A stretch of DNA of 64,000 nt from DASQDN01 sp963833675 (GCA_963833675.1 CAWHYW010000004.1:1-64000); one strand, 5' to 3'; shown: positions 54,569 to 63,317, numbered from the stretch's first letter. Notes: generated from the letters alone by a model not told the origin. Program-made: numbers and translations.

Positions 54569-55330
54569 ATGATGCGCAGCGATATACAGCCCTATGACCT
54601 CGCGCAGCCATATTTTATCGGCATGCCGCACTTTCCTACACACTCTCCATTCCTGTACGGGTTGACGAAGGTCCATGGCGAGATCCCTCTGCCGGACGGC
54701 GGCAGCTCGGCCGCGGACGTGATCACGATGGGCGGTCATGCCGGCACGCACATGGATGCGCTGAACCATTTTTCCTGCGCAGGCAAGTTATATGACGGGC
54801 GGGATGTGGTGGCGATCCAATCCTACGGCGGCGGCATTCGCCACTTATCGATCGATACGGTGGCCCCGATTGCGCGGCGAGGCGTGCTCTTTGACGTGGC
54901 GGGCTTGCTTGGTTTGGAAGCGCTCGACTCCGACATGGTGATCACACCGGAGCTTCTGGACCAGTGCAAGATAGATGTTCAACCCGGTGATGTCGTGCTG
55001 ATTCGGACAGGGTGGGCGAAGTTCTTTCGCGATCCGGTGAAATATGCATCCGCTTTACGCATGCCGGGGGTAGAACTCGCGGGCGCCAGGTGGCTGAGCC
55101 AGCGTAAGCCCTTTGCGGTTGGCTCCGATACGCTCGCTTTCGAGCGGATGCCCAGCCCCAAGATGGCGGTGCACGTTCATCTGCTTGTCGAGAGCGGCAT
55201 TCACCTCATCGAGAATCTGAATCTCGAAGAGCTCGCGAGAGACAAAAAGCGCGAGTTTCACTTTGTCGGGGCGCCGTTGAAGATCGAGGGAGGGACAGGC
55301 GCGCCAATTCGACCGCTGGCGTTTCCTTAA
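54569..55330 (+). CDS. Cyclase/kynurenine formamidase-like metal hydrolase
   Basis: 253 aa. Signature GGHAGTHMDALNHF (HxGTHxD...H zinc site), LIRTGWAKFF and GSDTLAFERMPSP are typical of the cyclase family (PF04199) that includes bacterial KynB-type formamidases. Substrate unknown; the surrounding genes give no tryptophan pathway. Its 3' end overlaps purS by 4 nt. Confidence 0.88.
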   Translation: MMRSDIQPYDLAQPYFIGMPHFPTHSPFLYGLTKVHGEIPLPDGGSSAADVITMGGHAGTHMDALNHFSCAGKLYDGRDVVAIQSYGGGIRHLSIDTVAPIARRGVLFDVAGLLGLEALDSDMVITPELLDQCKIDVQPGDVVLIRTGWAKFFRDPVKYASALRMPGVELAGARWLSQRKPFAVGSDTLAFERMPSPKMAVHVHLLVESGIHLIENLNLEELARDKKREFHFVGAPLKIEGGTGAPIRPLAFP

Positions 55331-55572
55331 TCGACGAGTTCGATTCGATAATTCTCGATCACTGGATTCGCGAGGATATCGCGCGCGATAGTTTCGACGG
55401 TTTGGCGCACCTGTTGCGCGCTCGTTGCATCGGCAAGGTTGATGTCGAAGTATTTGCCCTGCCGGACGTCCATTACTTCGGGATGACCGTGCGCGTTGAG
55501 CGCCTTTCGGATGGTCTGGCCTTGTGGATCGAGCACGGTCGGCTTCAGGGATACGAACACGCGGGCTGTCAT
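55327..55572 (-). CDS. purS: Phosphoribosylformylglycinamidine synthase subunit PurS
   Basis: 81 aa; small subunit of the three-part FGAM synthase (PurL-PurQ-PurS) in purine synthesis. VFVSLKPTVLDPQGQTIRKAL, VRQGKYFDINL and ANPVIENYRIEL are diagnostic. purL and purQ are not in the window; purB is 2 kb away on the other strand. Confidence 0.95.
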   Translation of the reverse strand: MTARVFVSLKPTVLDPQGQTIRKALNAHGHPEVMDVRQGKYFDINLADATSAQQVRQTVETIARDILANPVIENYRIELVD

Positions 55573-55587
55573 GGGAGAACTACCATT

Positions 55588-56637
55588 CTACCCAGCGATA
55601 CGGACCATTTTTCCATTTGAAGAAGCGTCTTCCGCCGCAAGCGTGACCTCGCAGATTCGATAGATATCCGAAATGGGAAGCGTGGGCGCCTTCCCGTTGT
55701 ATGTGGCGTTCAGATAGTCGATGAAGAGCGACTCTGCGGGAGGTAAGTCGAGGGTACGAGGAGGAGCGTCTGCCGTCATCAAGGTGACTCCTGTTGCCGC
55801 CTGATACTCGACAATGCCGTTCGTCCCCACAAGCCTCAGACGATCGTCTCCGTGGGTAGGCGCGGTCTCCGGACGGAAGTAATCGACGCGCAGGGTGGCC
55901 ACTCCGCCATTATCGAGTTGGAAGACCGATGCGGTTGCCGTCTCCATCTCACCAACGTCGCGGCCCTTTCGCGTTTCGAACCCGCCGACCATTGTGAACT
56001 CGCGTCCGCTGGTCCAACGCATCAGGTCGAGCATATGTATGCCGACCCAGGTGATGCTGCCACCGTAAGTTGATGTCTTGCTAAACCACGGAGCGCGACT
56101 GCCGAGCTTGTAGGATTTCTGTCCGGCGATTTGAACCACTTCTCCGACCCGACCGGATGCGACGGTCTTCTTGATCGCCAGATAGCTGGGCTCGTAGCGC
56201 ATTGGCAGCATCATGCCAAGGGAGATTTTGTTGGCCTCAACCGCGTGCCGCACAGCGCTCAAGCCGGCTTTATCGATCGCGAGCGGTTTCTCCGCCATGA
56301 CGTTAATCTTTCGTTTTGCCGCTTCGATAATTGCGCGGGCGCGTTCGCCGTTATTATTTGTGACGGAGACAACGTCGAGCTTTTCTTTGTCCAGCATCTC
56401 GCGCCAATCCTGATACTGTTTCGCCGACGAGAGCTTCGGATACTTCTTGCCCGTGCTATCCCAATAGGCGACAATCTCCACGTCGGGCAAACGGTTGAGA
56501 GGCGCGAGAATCTCGGCCGTGTGACCCTCGAATCCGAGGATGGCGACACGGATTTTCTTGGGAAGCTTGACGGGTTCGGCCGCTGCGGCAAAAGCGGCAG
56601 GCGCCAGCAACATGGCTCGACGGGAAAGATCGGACAT
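55588..56637 (-). CDS. Gfo/Idh/MocA-family oxidoreductase, exported
   Basis: 349 aa from ATG 56637. A short twin-arginine-like leader (LSRRAMLLAPAAFAAAAEP), Rossmann domain (RVAILGFEGHTAE) and MAEKPLAIDKAGL with the catalytic-type Lys. The C-terminal domain has STYGGSITWVGIHMLDLMRW. Sugar-type substrate likely. The open frame extends upstream into sequence that is coding on the other strand, so that part is not used. 15 nt ahead of purS. Confidence 0.87.
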   Translation of the reverse strand: MSDLSRRAMLLAPAAFAAAAEPVKLPKKIRVAILGFEGHTAEILAPLNRLPDVEIVAYWDSTGKKYPKLSSAKQYQDWREMLDKEKLDVVSVTNNNGERARAIIEAAKRKINVMAEKPLAIDKAGLSAVRHAVEANKISLGMMLPMRYEPSYLAIKKTVASGRVGEVVQIAGQKSYKLGSRAPWFSKTSTYGGSITWVGIHMLDLMRWTSGREFTMVGGFETRKGRDVGEMETATASVFQLDNGGVATLRVDYFRPETAPTHGDDRLRLVGTNGIVEYQAATGVTLMTADAPPRTLDLPPAESLFIDYLNATYNGKAPTLPISDIYRICEVTLAAEDASSNGKMVRIAG

Positions 56638-56716
56638 ATAGGAATGATGCCAGAATCGGCCTAAACAATTTAAGGTATGTTTGTTGTGGTACAGTAGCGC
56701 CAAAGGAGAACGGGAT

Positions 56717-57484
56717 CTGAAGGTCTGCGTACTGGCGTCGAGCAGCTCCGGAAACTCGGTTTTTATCGGAACCGAACATACGCGCCTTCTCGTCGATGCC
56801 GGCCTCAGCCGCAAGGACGCGATTACCCGCCTCGCGGCGATTGGGGAATCGCCCGAAGCCCTGGATGCCGTTCTCATCACCCACGAACACAGCGATCATA
56901 TCTGCGGCCTGATTCCGCTTCTCAAGAAATACAATCTTCCGGTGTATGTGTCATGGCTGACCTCGCCTACGATTGCCTGGGGTGATTTTGAGCCCAGGTT
57001 GGAATTGTTTATGGCGGGCGAGCGCTTTCGAATCGGCGATCTGGAAGTGGACACGTTTACCGTGCCTCACGATGCGGTCGATCCGGTCGGTTTTTGCATT
57101 CAGGCGGATGGCGCTCGCGCAGGAATTGTGACCGATTTGGGCTACATGCCCGAATCGGTGAAGTTTCACTTACGCGGCGCCGAGTTTCTGCTGCTGGAAT
57201 CGAACCACGATATAGAAATGCTCAAGGTGGGTCCGTATCCCTGGTCGGTCAAGCAGCGCGTCATGGGGCGCAACGGGCACCTGTCGAACGACATGGTTTC
57301 GCAGTTCATTCTCGATGGCCTGGACGGTTGCCTGAAGACGCTGGTGCTCGGCCATTTGAGCGAACACAACAACCATCCCGCCATCGTGCACGTTTCGGCG
57401 CTGCAGGCCCTGGGACGCCGGGGACTCGCGCCGAATCTGGTTATATCCGAGCCGCGGATACAATCAGAAGTGTTCACCGTATGA
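56717..57484 (+). CDS. MBL-fold metallo-hydrolase (YycJ/WalJ-like) with apparent CTG start
   Basis: 255 aa. Zinc site HEHSDHICG, further ligands at VPHDAVDPVGF and LVLGHLSEHNNHP; YycJ-like proteins are cytoplasmic single-strand nuclease-type hydrolases. Homologues begin MKVCVLASSSSGNS; here that Met codon is CTG at 56717, with AGGAG (56704-56708) at exactly 8 nt. An upstream in-frame TTG at 56681 has no ribosome site. The stop overlaps the purB ATG (ATGA). Confidence 0.85.
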   Translation: MKVCVLASSSSGNSVFIGTEHTRLLVDAGLSRKDAITRLAAIGESPEALDAVLITHEHSDHICGLIPLLKKYNLPVYVSWLTSPTIAWGDFEPRLELFMAGERFRIGDLEVDTFTVPHDAVDPVGFCIQADGARAGIVTDLGYMPESVKFHLRGAEFLLLESNHDIEMLKVGPYPWSVKQRVMGRNGHLSNDMVSQFILDGLDGCLKTLVLGHLSEHNNHPAIVHVSALQALGRRGLAPNLVISEPRIQSEVFTV

Positions 57485-58830
57485 TCACACGCTACACGCG
57501 GCCGGAGATGGGCCGCATCTGGAGCGAGGAAAACAAGTACAAACAGTGGCTCGAAGTAGAGCTCGCCGCCTCGGAAGCGCTAGCCGAGCTGGGTGACGTG
57601 CCGGTGGAAGCCGCGCGCGCCTTGCGCGAGCACGCTCGAACCAATGCGAAGCGGATCGCGGAAATTGAACGCGAAACCCGCCACGACGTAATCGCCTTTA
57701 CAACCTGCGTTGCCGAGTCGATGGCAGCGGCTGGCGGCGCCGAATACTCGCGGTGGCTGCATTACGGCCTGACATCAAACGACGTCGTGGATACGGCTCA
57801 GGCTTTACAGATCAAGGGTGCGTCCGATCTGCTGCTAAAGGACATTCACGAGCTGCTCGGCGAGCTCAAAAAGAAAGCTTTCGAACATAAACAGACGGTC
57901 ATGATCGGCCGGACACACGGGATCCATGCGGAGCCTTACACGTTCGGCCTGAAGTTCGCGCTTTGGTACGACGAGCTTCAGCGCGATTTGGAGCGATTCG
58001 AACGTGCGGCAGAGGACATCCGAACCGGCAAAATCTCGGGCGCCGTCGGCACGTTCGCGCACATCGGCCCGGAGGCGGAGGAGCGAATCTGCGCGATTTT
58101 GGGGCTGAAACCTGCCCCGATCGCCTCCCAGGTAATTTCGCGCGATCTTCATGCCGCTTATATCAGCGTTCTGGCGTTGATCGCGGCGCTGTGTGAAAAG
58201 ATCGCCCTCGAGATACGCCACTTGCAACGCACGGAAGTTCGGGAGGCGGAGGAGCCGTTCGGAGCGGGACAGAAAGGCTCTTCGGCAATGCCGCACAAGC
58301 GGAACCCGGTTACTTGTGAGCAGATTTGCGGTCTCGCCCGGGTAGTCCGATCGAACGTACAGGCCGCCTACGAGAACATCGCCTTGTGGCATGAGCGGGA
58401 CATTTCCCATTCTTCCGTCGAACGGGTCATCTTGCCTGATTCGTGTATTCTGACGGACTATCTGCTCGCAAAGACCATCTGGCTGGTGCGGGATATGCGA
58501 GTTAATCCACAGTTTATGCGCCGGAATCTCGACTTGACTCGGGGCCTAGTGTTCTCCGGTCAACTACTCCTGGACTTGGCGGCGGCGGGGATGCTCAGGG
58601 AGCACGCGTATAAGGTGGTGCAGACACACGCGATGAAATCGTGGGATACCGGCGGAGACTTTCGGGCCGCGATCGAGTCGGATGATGAAATTCGTAAGCA
58701 CCTTACTTTGGAACAAATTGAAACCGCGTTCTCGTTGGATCGTCAGCTTCGGAACGTGAATGCGATCTACGCGCGTGTCTTCACCGCTAAGGGAGAAGGA
58801 GTACCATCAGCCCTAAGTGTACAAGGGTAG
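57481..58830 (+). CDS. purB: Adenylosuccinate lyase
   Basis: 449 aa fumarase-superfamily lyase catalysing two purine steps (SAICAR to AICAR, adenylosuccinate to AMP). Motifs: RYTRPEMGRIWSEENKY, TSNDVVDTAQAL, IGRTHGIHAEP and the superfamily signature GSSAMPHKRNP carrying the catalytic Ser loop. Coupled to the MBL gene by a 4-nt overlap. Confidence 0.96.
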   Translation: MITRYTRPEMGRIWSEENKYKQWLEVELAASEALAELGDVPVEAARALREHARTNAKRIAEIERETRHDVIAFTTCVAESMAAAGGAEYSRWLHYGLTSNDVVDTAQALQIKGASDLLLKDIHELLGELKKKAFEHKQTVMIGRTHGIHAEPYTFGLKFALWYDELQRDLERFERAAEDIRTGKISGAVGTFAHIGPEAEERICAILGLKPAPIASQVISRDLHAAYISVLALIAALCEKIALEIRHLQRTEVREAEEPFGAGQKGSSAMPHKRNPVTCEQICGLARVVRSNVQAAYENIALWHERDISHSSVERVILPDSCILTDYLLAKTIWLVRDMRVNPQFMRRNLDLTRGLVFSGQLLLDLAAAGMLREHAYKVVQTHAMKSWDTGGDFRAAIESDDEIRKHLTLEQIETAFSLDRQLRNVNAIYARVFTAKGEGVPSALSVQG

Positions 58831-58902
58831 AGTTGGACTCTCGTTTTCCCCTCGTTACGCGCTAAAAGTCTATTCCAATTAAAAGCGTTTCCGCGTAAAC
58901 TG

Positions 58903-59352
58903 ATGGTGGACATGGAAGCCATCACGGCCAAAGAGACGCGACAGAGTCTAGAACTTGCCAGAGTGCTCGTTGTGGACGATGATCTCGCATCGCGGCTGAC
59001 GTTGCAGACCGTGCTCCAAGCCGGCGGGTATCGCGTGGACGCGGCGGCAACCGCCGCGGAAGCAGTCGGCAAGATGGAAGATCAGGAATATCAACTAGTT
59101 CTGAGCGATTTGCAGATGGAATCCCCAGAGGCCGGATTGAAGGTGCTGGCGCATGCTCAGATGATGAATTACAAGCCGGCTACCGCCCTGATTACTGCGT
59201 ATCACACAACCTCCTCTGAAAGACCGAACAGCCGTATGTTGGTTGAACCACAGGATGTTCCAGGCCTGTTGAGTAAGGTCGCCAACTTGATTGCGCGTCG
59301 TGTCACCCGCCGAGTGCAGCGCGAACTGAGACACGCTGAAACCAGCCGCTAG
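58903..59352 (+). CDS. Stand-alone response regulator receiver domain with altered switch lysine
   Basis: 149 aa: an acidic triad at 25-27, phospho-Asp69 (LVLSDLQM) and Thr98 region (ALITAY) are present. The conserved Lys before Pro is Glu115 (MLVEPQDV). The C-terminus is a short basic helix (ARRVTRRVQREL). No kinase or output domain is adjacent. The Glu may change activation, so it could be a non-switching adaptor. Confidence 0.75.
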   Translation: MVDMEAITAKETRQSLELARVLVVDDDLASRLTLQTVLQAGGYRVDAAATAAEAVGKMEDQEYQLVLSDLQMESPEAGLKVLAHAQMMNYKPATALITAYHTTSSERPNSRMLVEPQDVPGLLSKVANLIARRVTRRVQRELRHAETSR

Positions 59353-59398
59353 ATTTCTCCTCTGAGAAGAAGCTTCCTCTGAAGGCACTTCAGCAGGA

Positions 59399-60198
59399 GT
59401 GAAGCTCCAAATTCTTGCGTTGACTTGCGCGCTTTCGGCGTCGGCCGAGGCTCCGCCACGCATCCCCGCGCCCCTCTACACGCCATCCAGCGTCGTGAAC
59501 GGCGCGAACTACAAGGCCGGACCGCTGGCTCCGAACACGATCGGCACGCTATTCGGGCGCGATCTGGCCTTTGTGACGCGATCTTTGGCAGCAGAGGACC
59601 TTTACAACGGCACTCTTCCAACGACGCTGCTCGGTACCGGCGTCCGGCTCCTGATCAATCGGACCTGGCGTTTCTGTATTTTGTCTCGCCGTCGCAGGTC
59701 AATTTTCTGGTTCCCTCGACGCTCACCCCCGGGCCAGTGGACATCGAGCTTTCCCTCGATGGCCGGTATGGTGAAGCCGTTCGCGTGCAATTGGCCGAGT
59801 TTTCCCCGGCTCTCTTCCCTCTCGATCCGGAGACGGTGCTGGCAACGAGAGCGGATGGCTCCGTCATTTCCTATGACAAGCCAGCCAGGCCGGGAGAGAT
59901 CGTCATTCTGTACGCGACCGGCTTGGGGGCTACGAAGCCCAGGGTTCCCGCCGGTCAGATTCCGACCGGGATCGCCTGGTTGGACAAGCTCGCCGACTTT
60001 CGACTGACGTTGGCGGGAGAAACCGTGGATCGCGCAAATCTGTTGTATGCGGGCGCGGCCCCCGGATTCGCCGGGCTGTACCAGATCAATCTACGGCTGC
60101 CCGAGAACGTCGGACGAAACCCCGAGTTACGAATCGGGTTCAAGGAAACGATGAGCCCCGCGGACGCGCGATTGCCGGTGGAACGTGGCAACCCATAG
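59399..60198 (+). pseudogene. Solibacter-type TIGR03437-domain secreted protein, frameshifted
   Basis: A signal peptide (MKLQILALTCALSASAEA) and the domain start SSVVNGANYKAGPLAPNTIG are in one frame. Near 59660 a base is missing (AAT CG then GAC CTG) and the remainder continues in another frame: LAFLYFVSPSQVNFLVPSTL, YATGLGATKPRVPAG, and the end AGLYQINLRLPEN. These are the recognised strings of the TIGR03437 domain, which is common in Solibacter and relatives. Function of the domain is unknown. The break may be real or an assembly error. Confidence 0.75.
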
Positions 60199-60237
60199 AC
60201 ATATAAAGCCGTCTACACTAAATCTAGGCTCTTTTTT

Positions 60238-61020
60238 ATGTGTGTTCGCGTTCTTATCGTGTTTTGTTTGTTGCCGGCGGGAATATTCGCTCAATTGAGT
60301 GAGCGACCGGAGCCTCCGAAGGAGCATCCCGGACGGCAATTCGTCGTCACTCCGGGAACCCGCATTCCGCTGAGCTTTATCAACAGTGTTAGCACGAAAA
60401 GCGCGGCTGAAGGAGATCGGGTCTATCTGGAAACGGTATTTCCGATCGTGCTCGATGGAAAGGTGGTTATTCCGCCCGGCAGTTACGTTGCCGGGACGAT
60501 CACACAGGTGAAGCGGCCGGGCCGGGTGAAGGGTCGTGGGGAGCTGTATTTGCGGTTCGATTCTCTGACGCTGCCGAATGGCGTCACCCGTGAGTTCCGA
60601 GCTCGCGTAGGAGCGCTCGACGGGCGCGCAACAGAAGATCTCGACAAAAACGAAGGCAAGATTACCAGCGAAGGAAATAAAGGCGGTGACGCCCAGAAGG
60701 TAGGCGAAGCCGCGGCGGCAGGCGCCAGTGTCGGCGCGATTGCGGGCAGTGTCGCCGGTCACGGCGGAATGGGCGCGGGGATTGGAGCCGGTGCAGGCGC
60801 AGCGGCCGCTCTGGCGGGCGTTCTTCTCTCTCGAGGGCCTGAAGCCGTGCTAGCGAAAGGGACGACCCTCGAGATGGTTATCGATCGGCCTTTGGCCTAT
60901 GATGAAACGGAACTGGACAACTCCCTGGCACGTGGTCGCGCGATTGGCGATGGCCCGGGTCCGCTTCCGAGTCATAAACAGCAGTCGGTTCCGATGCCAG
61001 GAAGCCGATTCCCTTTATAA
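60238..61020 (+). CDS. Secreted VirB10/TrbI-like protein with a glycine zipper
   Basis: 260 aa with a signal peptide (VLIVFCLLPAGIFAQ). The domain GTRIPLSFINSVSTKSAAEGD, then FPIVLDGKVVIPPGSYVAGT, is like the C-terminal VirB10/TrbI barrel. A Gly/Ala-rich zipper (about 155-205) may insert in membranes, and the tail is Pro-rich. No other type IV secretion gene is present, so a conjugation role is not supported. 3' end overlaps the symporter tail. Confidence 0.65.
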   Translation: MCVRVLIVFCLLPAGIFAQLSERPEPPKEHPGRQFVVTPGTRIPLSFINSVSTKSAAEGDRVYLETVFPIVLDGKVVIPPGSYVAGTITQVKRPGRVKGRGELYLRFDSLTLPNGVTREFRARVGALDGRATEDLDKNEGKITSEGNKGGDAQKVGEAAAAGASVGAIAGSVAGHGGMGAGIGAGAGAAAALAGVLLSRGPEAVLAKGTTLEMVIDRPLAYDETELDNSLARGRAIGDGPGPLPSHKQQSVPMPGSRFPL

Positions 61021-62855
61021 GGAAAACCTCCGCTCCTTTGCGCTAAAGCGAACTTCAGTCGCGGCTCTGTTCCTAATCGATTACGGAAGCCCAGCCCCGG
61101 CGCGACAGGTCCCAATAGATCACCGCGCCCGCGGCAATTCCGAGCAGCCACCAGCCCGAAGCCCACCGTGGTTTCCTGCAAGAGAATCTTTCCCACTCCG
61201 AACAGCACTCCGTAGATCAGGACGCAACCGCAAATCCAATCCAGCAGGTTCGATAAACCATCCCGGCGCGGTCGAATGTCAGGCGCAAGCGCAGCGATGG
61301 GTCCCCAGCCCGTCAAAGAAGGCGCGGTGCGGCGATAGAAGCTCACCAGAGTTTCGGTCGATTCGGGCTTGGTGAGGAAGGTGACCGCGAGCCAAACCAC
61401 CGTCGTAATCGCCACGGTAACGAGCATGATCCGCGCCTCATCCACAGGACTCGCGCTGTCGAAGCCGAACACGGTTTGCATGGCGACGGAAACGACAAAC
61501 GCCGAGATCATGGCCGATACTTCGCTCCAAGCGTTAATGCGCCACCAATACCATCGCAATAGCAGAACACCGCCCGTACCCGCGCCGGTAAGAATGAGGA
61601 GTTTCCATGCGCCGGCAATCGAATCCATGTAGAAGGTAACAACCGCGGAGACGATCGTGATCAACACCGTCGCAAGCTGCGATGCATGGACATAGTGTTT
61701 GTCGCTCGCGTGAGTGTTCAGGAAACGGCGATAAAAGTCGTTGATGAGATAACTCGCTCCCCAGTTGAGTTGGGTAGCGATCGTCGACATATATGCGGCG
61801 GCGAATGCCGCCACCATTACGCCGCGCAGATACGGAGGCAGGTGATCGATCATTACCAGCACGTACCCTGTTTCTTTGTCCTGCAAATTCGGATACAGGA
61901 TCACTGAAGCGAGCCCCACAATGATCCATGGCCAGGGCCGCATCGCGTAATGGGCGATGTTGAACCACAAGGTTGCGAGCAGCGAATGCCGTTCGTCCCG
62001 GGCGCAGAACATGCGCTGCGCGACGAAGCCTCCGCCGCCGGGTTCTGCGCCGGGATACCAGGTAGCCCACCATTGCACGGAAATGTAAACGATAAAGGTG
62101 ATCACCGGCATCCAGGCGGAACCGATATCGGGAATAAAGCTCAGGACAGAACCCTGTGCGCCTCCGGACGCGATCCGCGCCGCGTCGATGGCGATCAATT
62201 TGGCTTTCATCGCGCCCATTCCACCGATCGCGTTAACCGCTGCGACGGCTAGCACGATCACCATGGTCATCTTGATAAAGAACTGCACCATGTCCGTGAC
62301 GAGAACTCCCCAGAGGCCGGATAGGGTCGAGATGAACGAAGTGATGGCGATCAGTCCAATGACGATGAGCAGAGCCTCGGCCTTCGTCACGCCAAGGATC
62401 AGGGTGAGAATTTTCACCATGGCGAGATTCACCCATCCGAGGATGATGCAGTTGATCGGAATGCCGAGATAGAGAGCGCGGAACCCGCGAAGGAATGCGG
62501 CCGGTTTGCCGGAGTAGCGAATTTCAGAAAATTCGATATCGGTCATCACTCCGGACCTGCGCCACAGCCGAGCGTAGAAGAACACGGTAAGCATGCCGCT
62601 CGCCACGAAATTCCACCACAGCCAATTGCCGGCGATACCGCGCGTAGCGACCAATCCCGTCACGACGAGAGGTGTATCGGCGGCGAATGTCGTGGCAACC
62701 ATCGACGTGCCCGCCAGCCACCAAGGAACATCACGACCCGACAAGAAGAACTCGCTGACGCTGCTCCCGGCGCGGGCTTTGTAATAGAAACCAATGCCAA
62801 TGTTTAAAGCGAAGTAGAGACCTACTACAAGCCAGTCGATAATCGTAAGCTGCAC
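60972..62855 (-). CDS. Sodium:solute symporter (SSS family), C-terminal tail frameshifted
   Basis: About 627 aa from GTG 62855, with some 13 TM helices. SSS motifs: GSSVSEFFLSGRDVPWW, TSMVATTFAADTPLVV, TWYPGAEPGGGGFVAQRMF. After LLQETTVGFG the reading frame appears shifted by one extra base in the C-run at 61155-61157; the other frame would give WWLLGIAAGAVIYWDLSRRG and stop at 61073-61075. The current tail of about 60 residues is therefore probably not native, and its overlap with the convergent gene is an artefact of the shift. Transported solute unknown. Confidence 0.85.
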   Translation of the reverse strand: MQLTIIDWLVVGLYFALNIGIGFYYKARAGSSVSEFFLSGRDVPWWLAGTSMVATTFAADTPLVVTGLVATRGIAGNWLWWNFVASGMLTVFFYARLWRRSGVMTDIEFSEIRYSGKPAAFLRGFRALYLGIPINCIILGWVNLAMVKILTLILGVTKAEALLIVIGLIAITSFISTLSGLWGVLVTDMVQFFIKMTMVIVLAVAAVNAIGGMGAMKAKLIAIDAARIASGGAQGSVLSFIPDIGSAWMPVITFIVYISVQWWATWYPGAEPGGGGFVAQRMFCARDERHSLLATLWFNIAHYAMRPWPWIIVGLASVILYPNLQDKETGYVLVMIDHLPPYLRGVMVAAFAAAYMSTIATQLNWGASYLINDFYRRFLNTHASDKHYVHASQLATVLITIVSAVVTFYMDSIAGAWKLLILTGAGTGGVLLLRWYWWRINAWSEVSAMISAFVVSVAMQTVFGFDSASPVDEARIMLVTVAITTVVWLAVTFLTKPESTETLVSFYRRTAPSLTGWGPIAALAPDIRPRRDGLSNLLDWICGCVLIYGVLFGVGKILLQETTVGFGLVAARNCRGRGDLLGPVAPGLGFRNRLGTEPRLKFALAQRSGGFPYKGNRLPGIGTDCCL

Positions 62856-62862
62856 GCAGTGA

Positions 62863-62868
62863 ATTATA
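62863..62868 (-). promoter_or_regulatory. TATAAT placed for a near-leaderless symporter transcript
   Basis: On the complement, TATAAT ends 7 nt before the GTG start at 62855, so transcription would begin at or within a base or two of the start codon. No ribosome site precedes the GTG. No clear -35 is seen. Confidence 0.35.
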
Positions 62869-63024
62869 CAGGGATAAACCTCTGAAACAGAACGGTTCAA
62901 CTTTGTTGTTTGCAAACAGAGCCTCAAGCGTAAGCCAAATGACTTCAACTCGCACTCTCGCCTATGCTATTCTGCCGACAGCGCTAAAGGCGCTCAGTTC
63001 AAAGAACAGAAGGACGTTAGCTAC

Positions 63025-63231
63025 ATGAAGGAAACCGGTGTTGTCAAGTGGTTTAACGCTGCCAAGGGCTTCGGCTTTATCCAGCGTGAGAACGGGGAAG
63101 ACGTATTCGTGCATTTTACGGCTATTCAGGAGTCAGGATACCGATCATTAAATGAAGGGGCGAAGGTCACCTTCCTTGTAAAGCAGGGGCCAAAGGGTTT
63201 GCAGGCCGAAGAAGTAGCGACACTTGCTTGA
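63025..63231 (+). CDS. Cold shock protein (CspA family)
   Basis: 68 aa OB-fold RNA chaperone: VKWFNAAKGFGFIQRENGED with RNP1 (KGFGFI) and VFVHFTAI with RNP2. Binds single-stranded RNA/DNA and keeps mRNA unfolded. A strong intrinsic terminator follows at 63276-63317. Confidence 0.97.
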   Translation: MKETGVVKWFNAAKGFGFIQRENGEDVFVHFTAIQESGYRSLNEGAKVTFLVKQGPKGLQAEEVATLA

Positions 63232-63275
63232 CCCGGAGCCGGCACGCGGCCGGTAAATCACAGTTATAGCCTGTT

Positions 63276-63317
63276 CGAAAGGCCCGGAATCGAAACGGTT
63301 CCGGGCCTTTCGTTTTT
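63276..63317 (+). terminator. Strong intrinsic terminator after the cold shock gene
   Basis: CGAAAGGCCCGGAA (63276-63289) and TTCCGGGCCTTTCG (63299-63312) form a perfect 14-bp stem with a 9-nt loop, followed by TTTTT (63313-63317). This is the clearest terminator in the window. Confidence 0.9.

Noticed and set aside
57094..57480. Long N-terminal extension of adenylosuccinate lyase
   Set aside because: It lies in the MBL gene in a different frame; the family starts at ATG 57481.
60238..61020. Type IV secretion component
   Set aside because: Only a VirB10/TrbI-like domain is seen, with no other secretion or conjugation gene nearby.
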